From: Argyresthia goedartella
Lineage: Eukaryota > Arthropoda > Insecta > Lepidoptera > Argyresthiidae
Direction: 5' to 3'
NCBI GenBank assembly: GCA_949825045.1
Contig: OX463810.1
Location: 39,256,201 to 39,320,200, forward strand
DNA length: 64,000 bases
Positions 61,942-64,000 of the stretch are shown piece by piece; the stretch's first letter is position 1; each line of letters starts with the position of its first letter. The notes under the pieces were generated by a model. That model worked only from the letters and a program-made list of their open reading frames with translations. It searched no databases and was not told the DNA's origin. Position numbers and translations under genes: made by a program.

Positions 61942-61977
61942 ATTTCGTACATATGACGCTCGTCATATGTACGAAAT
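61942..61977. repeat. Perfect 16-bp foldback with 4-base loop
   Basis: 61942-61957 is exactly complementary to 61962-61977; loop GCTC. Confidence 0.9.
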
Positions 61978-62689
61978 TGTATGAAACGCGATTTTATGAC
62001 AAAAAATAACCAAAAAGCCGGTCCGAAAAAGGAACAAAAAAAACAATTCAAAAAGGATCAGAATCACTCAATCAGAGTACATTTAGAGGCGGCAATGCGA
62101 ACGCGACAGTGCAGTCGTCTGAATATGAAGTGGCACTTTGCACAATTGATGAATCACTACCCCCTGTAGATACGAATATGTGTTGGAGCACCCTGTAGGT
62201 GGACTTTGAAGGTCCGGTACACAGTATACAGCGTGTCCGAATAGGTACATTTCAAAAAGGATGTGTCACTTATATTTTTATTCTAAAACAAGTTAAAGCC
62301 TCCATTTTCCATGGAATGAAAAGTAAATTGTCAGAAGTTGATTAATCAATCAAGTTTTGTTCAGTTGAAGAATTGAAATAACCAAATAACGCTGTTTTAA
62401 ATGAGTCTAATGAATCTAGAATTATGATTACTAAGAAGTAAGCACCGTTTAGGACAGGACGGTGCGGCGGTTTCGACTCCTGCAACCCGGCTACAATAAG
62501 TACGTCTTCATACGTACCTGTACGTACAAGTCACTAACATGTACTTAGGTACGTACTATATCGTAACAATCGCTCTGTTATTCCAATGAACGCTTAGCTT
62601 TCATGCGCCTAGGTGTGTTGGTCGCTTATGATGCAAAAAAAATACACGTTAAATGATTAGTACAATATACGGACGTTCTTACGTTGATG
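61978..62689. other. Nothing firm
   Basis: A lysine-rich 62-codon open stretch (61981-62169) has no family resemblance. ACCCTGTA motifs near 62190 may mark an old repeat end. Confidence 0.4.
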
Positions 62690-62815
62690 GAAAACATCGT
62701 GAGGACGCGAGGGGCGATGGTCTAGCCCCCTGTCACGCAAAATGGAGTATTTAACAACTTGCCTCTGCCACCCCGTATGGGGAAAGGCGTGACGCTATGT
62801 TATGTTGTACACTTA
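62690..62815 (+). repeat. R4 repeat (copy 2), LINE-tail-like
   Basis: GATGGAAAACATCGTGAGG, GTCTAGCCCCCTGTCACG, CAAAATGGAG, GCCTCTGCCACCCCGTATG and GGCGTGACGC followed by TATGTTATGTT. A diverged relative lies at about 46140-46200. Confidence 0.68.
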
Positions 62816-63159
62816 GTATATCATTCTGTTATTAGATACCCACTTGGATCACCCTGTATGTTAGCTCACCCTCTGTTTCATAGCTACGTTTAGGGGAGCT
62901 AAGGTGGACTAATGTGTCCTGATGTGAAGATGAAGGAACGCGTATTGTCTTCGTAAAATGGTAATGGCATATCTGGGAATCCGAGAGCTGATGCTAGATT
63001 TTGAGTCTACTGTCTTGTCCGGGTTTCTGCCGAATTAAAATTACGGTTTTTCTAAACGACGCCTTGTGTGAATTAACCACGTTCCTGCCCTGAATAAGGA
63101 TTCAATAACCGAAATCCACAGCAAATCCAACGCAGTTAGTGTCAAACGAAAACTGACAC

Positions 63160-63320
63160 ATTTCCAAAGTTTTCGGTCGATTTAAGTGGCTTTTCTTAAT
63201 TGAGAAATTCACTAATTTAATACTTAAGTATCGCTCTGTCCCGTTCTTGTTTATGACATCTGCAGAGACAGAACGATACTTACTTAAGGATGTGATTAGT
63301 GGAATTTTCAATTCAGAAAT
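63160..63320. repeat. Imperfect foldback element
   Basis: Arms around TAAGTATCGCTCTGTC (63225-63240) and GACAGAACGATACTTA (63267-63282) are inverted with one mismatch; similarity extends outward to 63200 and 63312 through AAATTCACTAAT/ATTAGTGGAATTTT. The spacer is 26 bases. Probably a MITE. Confidence 0.75.
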
Positions 63321-63369
63321 CGGAGTTGAGGGGCTGATTGGTCAAACTTAATTTATATAATGATAAACA

Positions 63370-63550
63370 AACAAATAAACAAACACATATTTGTATACAT
63401 TGCTTCTGGACCCACACTAAGATACCCTGTGTCGTGGGAACCAGAAACAGCGACATCACACATATAAACATCTAAGACCTGTTTTTTTTTTCTTTATCCC
63501 CAGCCGGGGATCGAACCCGAGACCTCTGGCATGGTAGGCTAAACAGCATT
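63370..63550 (-). mobile_element. SINE-B (copy 4)
   Basis: On the minus strand: AGGTCTCGGGTTCGATCCCC (B-box), a poly-A stretch, then GGTCTTAGATGTTTATATG, GTCGCTGTTTCTGGTTCCCA and TGTTTGTTTATTTGTTTGTT tail. Confidence 0.83.
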
Positions 63551-64000
63551 TTAAAGGTATCTGGATTGATGTCAGTTAAACAGAATAGAGCTTATGTATT
63601 TTTGGGTTTAGGTGCGGGCTTTGTAATTAATGTTTTTGCATATTATGAAGGCATCTGTAACTTGTTGGATTTTAAAATCTAAAAGGCTAAAAATGCTAAA
63701 ATTAATGAAGATAGCGAGTTTTGCTAATCTCGGGTATTTTTTAAATTCATTATAAAAATTCCCGACAAACGTATAGGGATAGACAGTGAGTTAACGTAAC
63801 TCACTCACGTCCTGGCCTAAGACGGGGGTTTTTTTCTCCGTAGTTATCCAATAGTTTAAAAGAAAAACATATAAAAAAAATATATTGGTGTAATTGCCAT
63901 CAACAACCGATACTGCCCTGAAAATATCCCATTAAACAAATGATGGCCCCAGCGATGGCCAGCGCTGGCCTGCGCCAGTCACAACTTGTCGGTGCTGGTC
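63551..64000. other. Nothing firm; GC-rich palindromic end
   Basis: AGTGAGTTA/TAACTCACT (63785-63805) is a small foldback. The last 60 bases are GC-rich with a perfect GGCCAGCGCTGGCC palindrome at 63957-63970 and may begin another repeat cut by the window edge. Confidence 0.45.

Noticed and set aside
61981..62169. Lysine-rich 62-codon open frame
   Set aside because: Composition follows the A-rich sequence; no motif and no splice or promoter context.
62455..62495. SINE B-box (GCGGTTTCGACTCC)
   Set aside because: It has an extra base relative to the box consensus and no matching A-box or SINE body nearby.

Overview
This window is animal nuclear DNA, most likely from a moth or butterfly. It is AT-rich and densely seeded with insect-type transposons: tRNA-derived SINEs, LINE tails, TA-flanked MITEs, a DD37D mariner and Bel/Pao retrotransposons. 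Its only host gene has many introns with GT/AG junctions. Nothing prokaryotic, viral-operon-like or CRISPR-like was seen. The assignment to Lepidoptera is inference from repeat style and from an insect-like protein.

Host gene: eleven exons on the minus strand (59837 down to 25662) encode a RYK/Derailed-family Wnt-receptor pseudokinase. From N to C they give most of a WIF domain, one membrane helix, a juxtamembrane segment and a complete kinase-like domain with its stop codon. All junctions keep phase if a shifted acceptor is used for one exon. The first exon or exons (signal peptide and start of WIF) are not visible and probably lie beyond base 64000. The largest visible intron (46400-59709) holds a complete young LTR retrotransposon.

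Layout: 1-2030 is a LINE reverse-transcriptase remnant split by a DD37D mariner with an intact transposase. 2031-12900 holds no gene but several repeat families. 12900-13720 is a LINE 3' end and 15090-16710 a broken RTE-type LINE. 16711-25547 is intergenic with MITEs and striking near-perfect foldbacks. 25548-59837 is the RYK-like gene; its introns carry SINEs, MITEs, a degraded Bel/Pao fragment (38020-39215), a second LINE 3' end (43243-43672) and the 4,995-bp Bel/Pao element (47258-52252). That element has LTRs that look identical and a 5-bp target duplication, but lacks reverse transcriptase. 53535-54440 is another LINE remnant. 59838-64000 holds SINEs, a MITE with 43-bp perfect ends and a LINE tail.

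Repeat names used here: SINE-A and SINE-B (two tRNA-derived families); M1, M3, M4 (TIR elements); M2 (elements sharing a hairpin module whose stem sequence varies but stays self-complementary); R1 (hairpin-ended, Helitron-like); R2 (starts GACCGAGCGAGCGAAGCG); R3 (a 130-bp repeat); R4 (a LINE-tail-like repeat); LT (a LINE 3' tail with an ATCTCT/AGAGAT hairpin). The least expected signals are the M2 module and the very short-loop foldbacks.
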